From Castor canadensis (lineage: Eukaryota; Chordata; Mammalia; Rodentia; Castoridae), in assembly GCF_047511655.1 (NCBI RefSeq), contig NC_133389.1, positions 25,488,501 to 25,552,500 of the forward strand: a stretch of 64,000 bases of DNA, given 5' to 3'. The first letter of the stretch is position 1; each line of letters starts with the position of its first letter. Positions 54,911-64,000 of the stretch are shown in pieces. Both the position numbers and the translations under genes were made by a program. The notes under the pieces were generated by a model. The model saw nothing but the letters and a program-made list of their open reading frames with translations, had not been told where the DNA came from and searched no databases.

Positions 54911-55575
54911 ACTGTATCTCTTTCCACTTTAATGGGGCCACTAGAAACTTCAGAATTATACTGTTGCTTGCATTATATCTCAACAGGACAACGCAGAAGG
55001 TTAAGACTAATGTGGGGGAGACTCTCTGGTACTAAAGACAGTGGTGGGGTACTCATAGCCTAAGATGGGGAACATAATATGCTTTGTTTTTAGCAATTCG
55101 TTTAAAACTAACCACTAGAAAAGATAGTCATGTGTGACATCACCGGAGCGGCTGCGGGAAGAGCGTCTTGGAGGAAGAAACTATGAATTAATTTCTATTT
55201 AAAAGCCCCAGAGAACTGACGTACAGCCCTCCCAAGGCCCCTGGTGTAACCAACCGGCCCCGCAAGGGAAGTGCGGCCAGCTGGGCGTGGGAGGCCCAGC
55301 CCCGGGGGAGGAGCCTTAGCAAGTAGGTGCCCACAGGCCCAGAAGCCACGCGGCTCAGGAAACCAGCCCCACGAATGGATAGGACACTCGCTGGCTCCTC
55401 CCTCCATGACTCTCCTTAGGCCCTTACCCTGAAAGGGACAATCTCTTCTTCACCCCGGGAAAACAACGCCCTCCGGGCCCACGCCTGCAGCACTCACTAT
55501 TCCAAGGCCCGACAGGTGACAGACCTGACCCAGAGCGATGGGAGGGGCAAGAAACCCAGGTGTGTGTGCCTGAAC

Positions 55576-55590
55576 CGCATGCGCCTGCGC
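55576..55590. promoter_or_regulatory. NRF1-like motif
   Basis: CGCATGCGCCTGCGC contains the GCATGCGC palindromic core with a second TGCGC half-site. NRF1 sites are common in CpG-island promoters. Occupancy is not tested. Confidence 0.5.
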
Positions 55591-55718
55591 AAAATCACTG
55601 CTCGGCCCTCAATTTCAGCCTCTGCTGTGTGGTCTTCGTCCCGCCTCATTTCCCGCCCCCATCAGGGTATGTCATAAAGAGTGACATGTAAAGCAAACAA
55701 TCACAGTCCATCTCTTCG

Positions 55719-55728
55719 TGAGTCAGCA
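55719..55728 (+). promoter_or_regulatory. AP-1/MAF-type motif
   Basis: TGAGTCAGCA equals the NF-E2/BACH/MARE-type extended AP-1 site. One copy only, so moderate value. Confidence 0.4.
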
Positions 55729-55735
55729 AGGAAAA

Positions 55736-55760
55736 GGGAGGGAGGGGCGGGGGGGAGGGG
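55736..55760 (+). promoter_or_regulatory. G-quadruplex-prone G-rich run
   Basis: Five runs of three or more G separated by single bases (starting GGGAGGGAGGGGCGGGG). A second such run lies at about 55850-55870. Fold not tested. Confidence 0.6.
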
Positions 55761-55806
55761 AGAGGACGGAAGGAGCCGGCTTTGGGAGTTGGTTCGTCCC
55801 AGTCAC

Positions 55807-55816
55807 CCAATCAGAG
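55807..55816 (+). promoter_or_regulatory. CCAAT box 1 (NF-Y-type)
   Basis: CCAATCAGAG, identical to the second box at 55929-55938 and 122 bp upstream of it. Confidence 0.75.
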
Positions 55817-55827
55817 AGCTCTGGGGA

Positions 55828-55842
55828 GGGGCGGGGCGGGGC
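55828..55842 (+). promoter_or_regulatory. Tandem GC boxes (Sp1-type)
   Basis: GGGGCGGGGCGGGGC lies between the two CCAAT boxes. Confidence 0.75.
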
Positions 55843-55928
55843 CCGAGAAGCGGGAGGGGGGGTGGGGCTAGGGAACGGAGTGAGAAGGCTGCTGGAGGAG
55901 AGGGCGGGCTCCCGGAGATTAAAAGCAG

Positions 55929-55938
55929 CCAATCAGAG
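55929..55938 (+). promoter_or_regulatory. CCAAT box 2 (NF-Y-type), probable core promoter anchor
   Basis: CCAATCAGAG. NF-Y boxes usually lie 60-100 bp upstream of the start site, which would put transcription start at about 55,990-56,040. No TATA box is seen at a fitting distance. The start is inference. Confidence 0.65.
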
Positions 55939-56009
55939 CGCGCCGGCTTCATTCGGAGAGCGGCGTGGGGCGTAGCCGCCGCCGCGCGCGCCGGGGGCTG
56001 GTTAAGGCC

Positions 56010-56030
56010 ATGAAACAAAAGAAACCCTGA
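56010..56030 (+). other. uORF 1 (6 codons)
   Basis: ATG AAA CAA AAG AAA CCC TGA, with G at -3 (GGCCATGA). It lies 276 bp before the MEX3C start codon, and is in the mRNA only if transcription starts upstream of it. Confidence 0.6.
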
Positions 56031-56242
56031 GAGGGGAGCCGCTGCCACCTCCACCAGCCCGCCCCGCTGCCGTCCCCACCCACCCACCTAGTTACCTACC
56101 TCTGCCTCCTTCCCCTGCCCCTCCACCCCGCCCTCTCCGCTCTCCGGGCGGCCCTGGCGCTCCTCAGCCCGGGTCGCGGGCCCCGCCGCCTCCCCAGAGG
56201 AAAGGTGTTTGTGCGCTGAGCAGGGCCCGGGCCCTGTCCGCC

Positions 56243-56269
56243 ATGGGGCTCGCCGCCCGCCGCGCCTGA
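56243..56269 (+). other. uORF 2 (8 codons) with near-ideal Kozak context
   Basis: The context GTCCGCCATGGGG has G at -3 and G at +4, stronger than the context of the main ATG (GCTATGC). It encodes MGLAARRA and stops 36 bp before the MEX3C ATG, so reinitiation or leaky scanning would be needed. Confidence 0.65.
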
Positions 56270-56305
56270 CCCGGCCGCCGCCGCCATTGACAGCGCGCCG
56301 CCGCT

Positions 56306-57074
56306 ATGCCGAGCGGCAGCTCCGCGGCCCTGGCCCTGGCGGCGGCCCCGGCTCCCCTGCCGCAGCCGCCCCCGCCGCCGCCGCCGCCGCCGCTGCCGCC
56401 GCCGCCCGCGGGCGGTCCGGAGCTCGAAGGGGACGGGCTGCTGCTGAGGGAGCGCCTAGCCGCGCTAGGCCTCGACGACCCCAGCCCGGCGGAGCCCGGC
56501 GCCCCGGCGCTCAGGGCCGCGGCGGCGGCGGGGACGGCGGCGGCGCAGGGCCAGGCCCGGCGGGCGGCGAGGCTGTCGCCGGAGGAGCGGGCTCCGCCTG
56601 GCCAGCCCGCGGCCTCGGAAGCCGCGGAGTTGGAGCTGGAAGAGGACGAGGAGGAGGGGGAGGAAGCGGAGCTGGATGGAGACCTGCTGGAGGAGGAGGA
56701 GCTGGAGGAGGCAGAGGAGGAGGAGGAGGACCGGCCGTCGTTACTGCTGCTGTCGCCGCCCGCGGCCACCGCCTCGCAGACCCAGCCGATCCCGGGCGGG
56801 CCCCTGGGGTCAGTGCTGCTGCCCGCCGCCGGCTTCGACGTTCGGGAGGCGGCGGCCGCGGCGGCGGGAGTGCTGTACGGAGGGGACGATGCCCAGGGCA
56901 TGATGGCGGCGATGCTGTCCCACGCCTACGGCCCCGGCGGCGGCGGCGGGGCGGCGGCGGCGGCCGCCCTGAACGGGGAGCAGGCGGCGCTGCTCCGGAG
57001 AAAGAGCGTCAACACCACCGAGTGCGTCCCGGTGCCCAGCTCCGAGCATGTCGCCGAGATCGTCGGCCGCCAGG
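56306..57074 (+). CDS. MEX3C: MEX3C coding exon 1 (N-terminal part; gene continues beyond window)
   Basis: MEX3C is an RNA-binding E3 ubiquitin ligase with two KH domains that bind mRNA and a C-terminal RING domain. From the literature it promotes decay of MHC class I (HLA-A) mRNA and ubiquitinates RIG-I. The exon encodes 256 full codons and the first base of codon 257. The product starts [15 protein letters not shown], as in human MEX3C from memory. In order: poly-Pro (residues 21-34), Ala-rich (71-80), acidic Glu/Asp block (about 108-142), Gly/Ala-rich (211-221), then [20 protein letters not shown] and EIVGRQG, the start of KH1. Full family length is about 650-660 residues, so roughly 40% is here. 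ATG 56306 has G at -3 but C at +4. The reading frame stays open past the donor to 57091, but the family sequence and the GTGAGT donor place the exon end at 57074. No frameshift or stop is seen. Confidence 0.96.
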
Positions 57075-57080
57075 GTGAGT
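57075..57080 (+). promoter_or_regulatory. MEX3C exon 1 splice donor (CAGG|GTGAGT)
   Basis: GTGAGT is a near-perfect donor. It leaves a phase-1 exon end, splitting the codon of the second Gly of the KH1 GXXG loop (G-R-Q-G). Confidence 0.92.
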
Positions 57081-58289
57081 GCGGGGACTAGGCGGGGAAG
57101 TCCATCTGGGCACGGCCCTGGGCGTGGGTGGGCGACCAAAGGAAGGACCTGGGGTTGGAAAAAGTGAACCCAGCGAGTCCCCCCAGAAAGGGTCTGCGAG
57201 ACAAGGAGGTGGGTCCCCTTGCGAAAACCCACGCCGTTTAGCCTGGCAAAAAGTGTTAAGTGTCTCGGGCCACCAGCCCGGTGTGTATTCGTGGGACACC
57301 GGGCTGGCGTGGCATCAGACCCCCTTGAGAGTCACGGGAGTTGCGGGGTCGGCGTTGTGGACCGAAAGCATCGACACTGCAAGTTTGCACGGCGCTCAGC
57401 TTCCCTTAGGACTGCTGGCTCAATGAGCAGTGAACAGAAATGGAAGCATGTGGAAAGAGTTTACTGCAGAGGGAGGAGATGGTCAGGTGGTCGCAGCACC
57501 ATCTCACCCTCGCTCTTCACCAACAGCTTTTGAAGAGCGCCCCAACTCTTGCTCTTTCTGAGTTGGCTCTCGATGGGTACATTTTTCTCGAAAAGACACG
57601 CTGTCGTTTAGAACACTTTAGCGTGCACGGTGGTAAAAACTGGACCGCAGAGTAACTAAGGAACTTTATGCGCTTGTGCAGTTTTCAGTAAATTCTCTTT
57701 ACTTGCCAGCGCACCAGCCACTGCAGACAGACTCCTCCCACGTTGTTCAGACAAAGGACCTATGTCTCAGATTCCAGGAGTAGATTTGTGAAGGTGGGGG
57801 AAGGGGATGCCCAGAGTACCTCTGTATCCGACATTTTTTGGAGAGGGTCTATGTTCTTTCATATAGTTTCCCCCCTTTACAAAAAGGGTAAACGTTACCT
57901 GCGGCCGCCTTATAATACGGTTTAGCCTGGTTGATGCATGCCTCTTTACTGTCAGCTTGAGAGCACTGTTGGGGTCACATAGAGAAAGATGATGGCGCTG
58001 CTGCTTAAATGAGCTCATCCTTCCCAAGTGGTCTAAAGTACACACAAATAAGAGGATTGTCGAAACGGTGGTTTCACGTGTGAGAGTTAGCTTATTTCTT
58101 ACCTCTAGGATTTTGATTGAAAAAACCATCTGAAATCTGGACAAAGGGCTTATCTCAGACTACTTGATTTATCAGTTTCACATGCCTTGTCTGTCTGGTT
58201 TTGGCACTATTTAGGACAATACTGCAGGAGAGAACTGTTTCATCTACATGGGATAAAAGTCTAACATTTCAATTTATACATGCAGAATG

Positions 58290-58740
58290 ACTTGGCCATT
58301 CATTTAAGAACATTAAGAGATTGCTATGTATCAAGCTTGTACTTTACCAGGTATTGAGTTTATGGTAATTGAGTTAGGAATGTGAGGTTGATTCAGAACA
58401 AACTTTCTGCCTTTTGTTAAAAGCTGACAGTCTAATAAACAGTAGAATGGAACTGAACTAAGGTGAAGATGATGATGCTAACTGTACAGAAGTCACACAC
58501 ATGAGAACACTCACCCTTGGAATGGGTAGGAGTTTAACAAATGGAGATTGAAGAAAGACTGAGGAACATGGTGAGGACAGTGTTGAAGAATACCCTGAAA
58601 GGTCTGATAGGTGTGATAAGCAAGTTATGTTAAGTTTTAGGATCCACTTAAGGGGAGTGATGGAAAAGGACTGGGAAGGTAATGATTGAGGCCAGAATAT
58701 GGAAACTTGAATGCCATCCTGGGATGACACTTCTCTGCAC
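58290..58740 (-). mobile_element. Ancient L2-like repeat (antisense), tentative
   Basis: TTGCTATGTATCAAGCTTGT, AAAAGCTGACAGTCTAATAA and AGAATATGGAAACTTGAATG mirror the order seen at 26265-26730. Strongly decayed. Confidence 0.45.
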
Positions 58741-59648
58741 AAGTTGCTTCAGTGTGCTTATGGTGACAGTCTAGGATAACAAAGGAAAAGAATATTTGCA
58801 TACCAGTTTCACAAGACAGGGCAATATATTATGTAGATTTAATTTAACCCAAACTTTTGTCCTTAGTTATTCTGTCCTTTAAAACACTATATAATTGTCA
58901 TTAACTGTGTGAAGTGTTCTCTTCATACAAATCTAATACTTAAACTGAATTCCAAGTTTTTATTTTGGACCATCTATAACATGATGACAAATGAGGTTAA
59001 GTCTTAGTTTTTCTTCTTAGGGCTGTGCTTATTGGTTAATAAGGAAATGGGAATCTATGTCTTAGAACATGGAGACAAGTTGTTGACTGTTCTTTTTACA
59101 CTTAATATTTTCCTAGAGTTGACAGTACTATTAAAGTATGTCATCTTCCTCCATCTTATCTAAGAGCAGAAAGTCTTGCCCTTTTCCTGTTTTGAGCCAT
59201 TCAACTAGTGGATCATTTGATCTGTTTGCCACCTCCACACCCCAGCACCCTGGTAATAAAACCTGTAAAGTATTTGCTCACTCCAGTGGAGAACTAAGTG
59301 ACTTTTAATGTTCACATCCTTTTACAGTGTGATAATTTCCTCCTGGGAGAGTTACCTGTCCTAAGTGAGTTAAACAGGACAAATCAGTTCATTTTCTAGT
59401 TTGCTTTGGAGGAGTTAAATTTTCATCCTTGAGAATTAGCCATTTCTGCCATCTTATTCATTACTTGAAGTCATAATTTTCAGTTTGGCATATCTTAATT
59501 GGTTTTGGAAATAATTATGTCACAGATGGAGACATTTATGACTTCAGCTCTGAAGCAGAGTAGGACAAATGGAATTCTGAGTCATGTAGACTAGCAACTT
59601 TTGTAGATGGTTTCTGGTTCCAATGTCTTTCAAAAATACAGACCACTG
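58741..59648. other. Intronic DNA, nothing recognised
   Basis: No feature supported. Confidence 0.4.
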
Positions 59649-59649
59649 C

Positions 59650-59775
59650 TATTTGTTTTTGAGACAGGGTCTCACTGTGTAGCCCAGACTGGCCTGAAAC
59701 TCATGATCCTCCTACCTCCTGCATCAGCCTCTAGGGTGCTGGGCTTACATGTGAGCACCACTGTGCCTTGTTTTC
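59650..59775 (-). mobile_element. B1-like SINE (antisense)
   Basis: TTTTTGAGACAGGGTCTCAC, TGTGTAGCCCAGACTGGCCT and GTGAGCACCACTGTGCCTTG. Confidence 0.93.
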
Positions 59776-60262
59776 AACCACTGGTTCTGATAGTGATGAA
59801 AGTTGGCAGAACGTTTGACCTTGTATTTTACTCCCCATTAGCACATGATCTCTGTACATGTTAAATTGGACCTGTTGGTGTTTCTTAAAGTTTTGCATCT
59901 ATTGTGAAACCAACAATACCAAAAATAAAGTTGGGAAATAAAAAGGTGTACTAATCAGAAATTTTAAAATATGAACATCAAAAATAAGTCTGACAACAGA
60001 TTTTAAGACCTAAGTTTATAAATTTAGAAACATCTTTATTTTTAAGGATTGTACCTGCAAGGCACATTAACAATGGTTGACAGGTTTAATTTAATTAAGT
60101 GGGTTTTTTTGCAATTTGTAGTCATTGAAATCCAGAAAGACTAAAAAAAGTAAATTAAGGTAGCACCTAGACCCATTCTTAACTACACTGTACGTGAATA
60201 TTGAAAGTTATAAATTGAGTTGTTATAAGACTTGGCAGCCCATAGTTTTTAGGGAGTTTTGT
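59776..60262. other. Intronic DNA, nothing recognised
   Basis: AT-rich; no feature supported. Confidence 0.4.
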
Positions 60263-60264
60263 TT

Positions 60265-60376
60265 TGTCTTTGTTTGGTTTTTTTTGGCAGAGCTAGAGTT
60301 TAAACTCAGGACGTCACAGGGCTTCCCGCTTACAAGGCAGGTGCTTTACTGCTTGGACCACACCTCCAGCCCCTGT
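60265..60376 (-). mobile_element. ID-type SINE (antisense)
   Basis: T-run, GAGCTAGAGTTTAAACTCAG, AAGGCAGGTGCTTTACTGCT and GGACCACACCTCCAGCCC. Confidence 0.9.
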
Positions 60377-60930
60377 ATTACTGTTTAAGATAAATGTACA
60401 TCTTCAACTGTTTTCATCCATGATTTTAATTGATTGCATATGAGTGTTCCTTAGCCTTCCGGTGGAGAGAAGTCATCCCTACATTTTCATGATTGTACAC
60501 TGTCAAAAACAATGTAAGCTCGTACTCCCAGTATCTGGTCATTTATGTGTGAATAATATGTATTCTAATGTGTTACACATTATAGACGTACAAAAATTTA
60601 AACAAATGTGGTAAAATGAAGATAACAGGTTTTGCTTGTTTTTTGTTTATGCATTCCAGTGGATTTTCTTACACTCTACTTTGACTGTCACTGAGCTTGA
60701 CCATTTGGGATGTTTTTTATTTGTGGAGGTACCTTGTTTCCACTGATAGTATTAGTATATATTGTCTGCTTTTTTTTTTTTTTAACATTAATACTTTCAT
60801 TGTTTCAAGTTTGCCTTCAATGTATTCTTATGCCAGTTTTTCTCAGTTGCTTATAGTGAAACCACCCTTCAGATTCTTACAAATGTGATGGAAATAAAAG
60901 TGTATGTGTGTTTTATCAGGAGAAACAGAA
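60377..60930. other. Intronic DNA, nothing recognised
   Basis: A T-run at 60770-60783; otherwise no feature supported. Confidence 0.4.
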
Positions 60931-60931
60931 A

Positions 60932-60985
60932 AGGCCAGCCTGGGCTACATGGTTAAGACCCTGTTTCAAAAAAGAAGGATAAATA
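60932..60985 (+). mobile_element. B1 3' fragment (sense)
   Basis: AAGGCCAGCCTGGGCTACAT then AAGACCCTGTTTCAAAAAAG. 5'-truncated. Confidence 0.85.
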
Positions 60986-61059
60986 CACATTTTGTGAAAA
61001 GAAACAGTTTCAGCATGCTATCTTTTTTTCTTGGGGGACAATGGTTGTGATTGTCATTT

Positions 61060-61200
61060 TACCAGTTTACATACATTTTGCAAATGTAGAAACAGGTTCA
61101 GAAAGATAACTTGCTCAAGTAATGGAGCTTGAATTTAGTAAAGGAGTTTGAATTTGTTTGACATCAGCAATAAAAGTTCTTTGCACTCTACATTGGTGTC
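61060..61200 (-). mobile_element. MIR fragment (antisense)
   Basis: TTTTGCAAATGTAGAAACAG then AAAGATAACTTGCTCAAGTA is the antisense MIR core. Confidence 0.65.
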
Positions 61201-62034
61201 TCAGTATTCTAGTGTTCTCCTTTAGAAGAGGAATAGTATTTTGGATTAAGTTCTGCCTGATCATCTGAGTTGGGATACTGTATTTCTAGTGTGCATAATT
61301 TAAAATAATCACTATCCAAATTAGTTTACTTAGTAAGATTTTGGTGTCTTTACTATGCAGAAGGCACAGTTATCATTTTAATACAGTTCTAAATTGTCTA
61401 ACTAAAAGTCCACTGCCATTTTATAATTCAGAAAGCTAATTTGTGCACATGTTACTTTTAAAAATTAGATGCTATAACTTTGTAGGCATTAAAATTTAAA
61501 TTTAGTATATGATAGTATAAAATGGTATTACTAACTCTGGGATCCTTGGGGAGGGTTTGTTTACTATAATTGTTTTACAAATGGGTAAGGAATCTAGAGC
61601 CTTTTCTTCCTGTTTTACTTAATTAATGAGCTATTCTGATTCACTGTTCTAAAAAGGGAAATAAAGAAGTGATTCAAGGATGTATTTTCTTACCCCCTGG
61701 TTATCAGCAATCTAAAAATGATTCAGGAAACTACATATTTGAGAACTGTTATTCTGTTCGAGATTCCTACCCAGAAAAATTTCCGACAATGTTTATGAGT
61801 TGGAATTCTAGGAAGCTCTTCTCAGTATCTTAAGTTCAAGAAAGGTAGCATTCATTCTCAGATAATAATTCTTAATATACTGATTTGGTTTTGAATACTT
61901 TTGATATTTGTGTGAGAATTTATGGGAAGTTTAATTCCTTAAACTGAAGGCAAAAATGTTTTAGATTTTATGTTTTAATGTAAAAATACATATTGTAAAT
62001 TGTACAGAAGTGTCTGTAACAGTCTATGTTAAGC
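61201..62034. other. Intronic DNA, nothing recognised
   Basis: AT-rich; no feature supported. Confidence 0.4.
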
Positions 62035-62290
62035 TGTGGTATACTGGAAAGAGCCAGCAATCTTTAAACATTACTGAATTCTCAATTCTCATTACTCTTT
62101 GCCAGTAATTTACTTTGTGCTCTTGAAAAAAAAATCACTTAAACTCCCTAGGCTTCAGTGATTCCTCTTTTTTAGCTGGACATAATCATTTCTACCTTCA
62201 ATGACTCTGAATGATACACAAATAGACTATGAAACTGTAGGTGATAAACACATTTTACTTTTGTTAAAGTAAATTTGAAATTAGTTTGGA
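62035..62290 (+). mobile_element. MIR, nearly full length (sense)
   Basis: GTGGTATACTGGAAAGAGCC (tRNA-like head), TAATTTACTTTGTGCTCTTG, CTCCCTAGGCTTCAGTGATT and AGCTGGACATAATCATTTCT appear in consensus order. Confidence 0.8.
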
Positions 62291-62399
62291 GCCATTCTAT
62301 TTAATTCTGTTCACCTTTTGTCAGCTTTCACAGAACTTCTCACATATTGTTACATAACCAAACTTTAGAACCAATTGATGATTGAGTGAGTACATGTTT

Positions 62400-62715
62400 A
62401 GATACATGGTACATTTGCTGTGCTAACAAAGACCCCCAGCATCTCAGTGTTAAGCAAGGAAGGTTTGTTCCTTCTTTACAGGGGCTTTACTCAGTTTGGT
62501 CTCCCTTGTGCCAGAGGATAAGAGACCATTGCGTAGCACACACTGGTCTTTAAATGTTAGACACGGAAGTAATACTTATCATATCTGCTCATATTACATT
62601 AATCAAAGTAAGTCATCTGGCCACACCTAACTTCACATGGCCTAGAAAGCACATTACAACCACGTCCCCACAGAGAGAGAGCACATGAAAACCCCACTCA
62701 TTTTTTTCAGGTAAC
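62400..62715. other. Possible old LTR-like repeat, unassigned
   Basis: AATGTTAGACACGGAAGTAA and TGGCCACACCTAACTTCACA give a repeat-like impression, but I cannot name a family. Confidence 0.25.
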
Positions 62716-62721
62716 TCTAAA

Positions 62722-62850
62722 ATGGTGTTTGTTTGCTTGTTTGTGACAACATCTCACTGTGTAGCCCAGACTGGCCTCCAACTTGGATCCTCCTGCCTCA
62801 GCCTCCAGAGTGTTGTGATTATAGATGTACACAACCATACCCAGTTTGAT
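62722..62850 (-). mobile_element. B1-like SINE (antisense)
   Basis: GACAACATCTCACTGTGTAG, CCCAGACTGGCCTCCAACTT and CCTCCTGCCTCAGCCTCCAG. Confidence 0.92.
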
Positions 62851-63004
62851 GATAATATTAAACTGCATTCTTAAGGCTTCGCAAGTGGCTTATATGCCAT
62901 AATTCTTGGGTTTACTTGTAATTTTTTTCCCATGATACCATTAGTTACTATGTAAAGATTTGCAAAGATTGAATCTGATTTTTAAGTCTTTGAAATAATT
63001 TTCT

Positions 63005-63100
63005 TTCTTTTGGGGAGATAGTATAGGGAATACAGTGCTGGGAATCAAACCCAGCATTTCATGCATTCTAGGCAAGTGCTGAACTATATCCCCAACCTGG
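63005..63100 (-). mobile_element. ID-type SINE (antisense)
   Basis: CAGTGCTGGGAATCAAACCC, then CTAGGCAAGTGCTGAACTAT and ATCCCCAACC. Confidence 0.9.
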
Positions 63101-63399
63101 TAATTCTAAGATTTCTGTTAGCATTCTCTAAGGGGCATGAACATAATTTAAAGCTCCCTAGTTAGGAAAATCATTCCATCTTTCATCTCTAGCTTACTGG
63201 TTGTTTCACCTTTAATAATGAAAAGTGAACCTTTCATTAAATATTTTCTATCCTCTTGTCTAATGTAATTAAGTAGAATGGGAATACTAGATTTAGGTTA
63301 AGCTGTATTTTTTTTTAAATACCTCCTACAAGGAAGGATTTATCCTCTGCTTCTAAAAATCAACTAGAAAAATAAGATGGGTTGGGAGAAGGGTGATTT

Positions 63400-63528
63400 G
63401 GGGGATTTTTTTTTGGTTTTTTTTTTTTTGGTTTGGTTTAGGGTTTTTTTGGCTATACTGTTGGTTGAACTCAGAGCCTCACGCTTGCAAGGCAGGTGCT
63501 CTGCTACTTGTGCCACTCCACTAGCCCA
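63400..63528 (-). mobile_element. ID-type SINE (antisense) with perfect 14-bp target duplication
   Basis: T-rich tail, GTTGGTTGAACTCAGAGCCT, CAAGGCAGGTGCTCTGCTAC and CCACTCCACTAGCCC. GAGAAGGGTGATTT is repeated at 63386-63399 and 63529-63542. Confidence 0.95.
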
Positions 63529-63831
63529 GAGAAGGGTGATTTTAAGAATCACTATTTTAAAACTTTGGGCAGTTCAAACTTTAGTTTTCTTCATGTGTAG
63601 AATGATAAACCAGAAGATTTCTCAGGGCTCTTCTATATATTCTGAGTTTTGTCGAAAGAGAGCCCCTAATACCATATAGAAGTAAACCAGATCTCAAATT
63701 ACCAGTTAAATTGACTTCCATTTCTTAGAGTTTATAATATCTTAACATGTTTTTCACCTAATATTTTATCTTTAGGAAGTACATTCTTTAAATGTTTTAA
63801 CTTTATTAAAAAATCAGTTCCTTTGACTTTT

Positions 63832-63985
63832 TAAAAAATTTTATTAACATATATTAGTTGTACAAAGGTAGTTTCATTGTAACATTTACAGTGCTTGCAG
63901 AATACCTTAGGTAGAGTCATCCCTTCCAACATTCTTTCTCATCTTCCTCCCCCCTTCTTAAAACAATTTCAATTGACTTTTAAAA
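63832..63985 (-). mobile_element. L1 3' UTR end (antisense)
   Basis: TTTTATTAACATATATTAGT, TGTACAAAGGTAGTTTCATT and CTTCCTCCCCCCTTCTTAAA, as at 736-837 and 1196-1345. Confidence 0.8.
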
Positions 63986-64000
63986 ATAACCATTTAAGTA

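Larger units (their letters stand above)
55135..57420. promoter_or_regulatory. CpG island over the MEX3C promoter and exon 1
   Basis: CpG dinucleotides go from rare to very frequent at about 55135 and stay dense to about 57400, with G+C far above the flanks. The island spans the promoter, the 5' leader and all of exon 1. Borders are by eye. Confidence 0.9.
57075..64000 (+). other. MEX3C: MEX3C intron 1 (5' part)
   Basis: It starts at the donor and runs past the window end. No acceptor followed by KH1 continuation sequence is present. 57,075-58,280 has no repeat that I recognise. The rest holds the repeats listed separately. Confidence 0.85.

Noticed and set aside
55195-55407. Minus-strand 70-codon frame as a divergent gene from the CpG island
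   Set aside because: No recognisable protein; a divergent noncoding transcript is possible but nothing in the sequence shows it.
56164-56901. 245-codon minus-strand frame rich in Ser/Pro/Ala
   Set aside because: It is the antisense shadow of MEX3C exon 1, open because of high G+C and codon periodicity.
56209-57078. 289-codon plus-strand frame overlapping MEX3C in another phase
   Set aside because: It starts at a non-ATG codon, gives an Arg/Gly/Pro-rich product and is a G+C effect; the MEX3C frame matches the family.
57075-57091. MEX3C coding sequence continuing to 57091
   Set aside because: The bases after 57074 are a consensus splice donor, and the family continues the KH1 loop with other residues.

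Overview
The window reads as nuclear DNA of a placental mammal, most likely a non-muroid rodent. It holds many tRNA-derived ID-type SINEs with the body GGCTGGTGGAGTGGCTCAAG and 7SL-derived B1-like SINEs, often fused to each other. It also holds young L1 3' ends, ancient mammalian repeats (MIR, L2, MER20-like, Tigger-like, MaLR-like LTRs) and one mammalian gene exon. The SINE flavour resembles beaver (Castor) or a relative, but that is inference from memory and not tested.

Layout. 1-55,130 is AT-rich intergenic DNA with no gene that I can support, a mosaic of nested repeats. The main object there is an endogenous class I (gammaretrovirus-like) provirus at 9,659-15,327. It has two near-identical TG...CA LTRs, a perfect 4-bp CATG target duplication, a tRNA-Thr-like primer binding site and a canonical polypurine tract. 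Only a broken env remnant is recognisable, and I see no gag or pol. Inside it lies a 91-nt, 5'-end-anchored stretch of 5S rRNA sequence, the most unusual item here.

55,130-57,400 is a CpG island that carries the promoter, 5' leader and first coding exon of MEX3C (plus strand). MEX3C encodes an RNA-binding protein with two KH domains and a RING E3 ligase domain. The exon codes for the N-terminal low-complexity region and the start of KH1. It ends at a consensus splice donor that splits the last glycine codon of the KH1 GXXG loop. The promoter is TATA-less by eye, with two identical CCAATCAGAG boxes, tandem GC boxes, G-quadruplex-prone runs and an NRF1-like site. Two short uORFs precede the main ATG.

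57,075-64,000 is the 5' part of MEX3C intron 1, with scattered SINEs, one MIR and L1 fragments. The rest of the gene lies beyond the window.

Repeat coordinates are by-eye boundaries, usually good to about 10-30 bp unless a target-site duplication fixes them. Family names for the oldest repeats are recognition from memory and should be confirmed with RepeatMasker or Dfam.
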